Source: an archaeon UBA583 (GTDB lineage Archaea; Nanobdellota; Nanobdellia; Woesearchaeales; UBA583). Taken from it: DNA of 6,231 bases. Shown here piece after piece: positions 6,228 through 6,231 of the stretch. Within the stretch, counting starts at the first letter, position 1. Every line of letters starts with the position of its first letter. Under the pieces are notes generated by a model that was not told the DNA's origin, did not search any database, and saw nothing but the letters and a program-made list of their open reading frames with translations. Location of the stretch: assembly GCA_002506365.1 (NCBI GenBank), contig DAXK01000014.1:1-6231 (forward strand), written 5' to 3'. The position numbers were made by a program, and so were the translations under genes.

Positions 6228-6231
6228 CAAA

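Overview
The window looks like a piece of a very AT-rich archaeal chromosome. The clearest evidence is at the right end, where an Sm-like archaeal protein (LSm) gene is followed 19 bases later by the gene for the zinc-ribbon ribosomal protein L37e. Both are archaeal/eukaryotic information-processing genes, and this pairing is common in archaea. First genes of transcription units tend to have a TATA-like box about 25 bases upstream of the ATG and no Shine-Dalgarno sequence, as expected for leaderless archaeal mRNAs. The downstream L37e gene does have a GAGGT ribosome-binding site. Low GC, a short LSm and poorly recognisable neighbours would suit a DPANN-type lineage (Pacearchaeota/Woesearchaeota-like), but that is inference, not proof.

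Layout. Positions 1-45 hold a strong GC-containing hairpin followed by a T-rich run, the only GC-richer spot in a roughly 190-base AT-rich flank. On the minus strand, 1983 to 197, is a two-gene operon: a short-chain-dehydrogenase-fold protein followed, after a 2-base gap, by a CooC/MinD-type P-loop ATPase. A 213-base AT-rich spacer separates it from a 175-residue protein of unknown function (minus, 2724-2197). Next is a 951-residue SNF2-family helicase-like ATPase (minus, 5666-2811). A 131-base divergent promoter region separates that from the plus-strand LSm-L37e operon (5798-6197).

Most notable points. (1) The SDR-like protein has lost the catalytic Ser and Tyr (Ala and Asp at the aligned positions) and its nucleotide-binding glycine loop is interrupted by a lysine-rich insertion, yet it is tightly coupled to an ATPase that itself keeps the deviant Walker A motif but only one of the two CooC cysteines. 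This looks like a repurposed, non-catalytic SDR working with a switch ATPase. (2) Three of the four visible transcription-unit ends carry a perfect 9-12 bp hairpin that physically includes the stop codon and runs straight into a U-rich tract. This is a repeated, bacterial-looking terminator arrangement in an archaeal context, where termination is usually described as needing only U-tracts. The hairpin at 1-40 may be another example or the end of a structured RNA.

The SNF2 protein and the LSm/L37e pair are ordinary in their core domains. The 175-residue protein remains unassigned.
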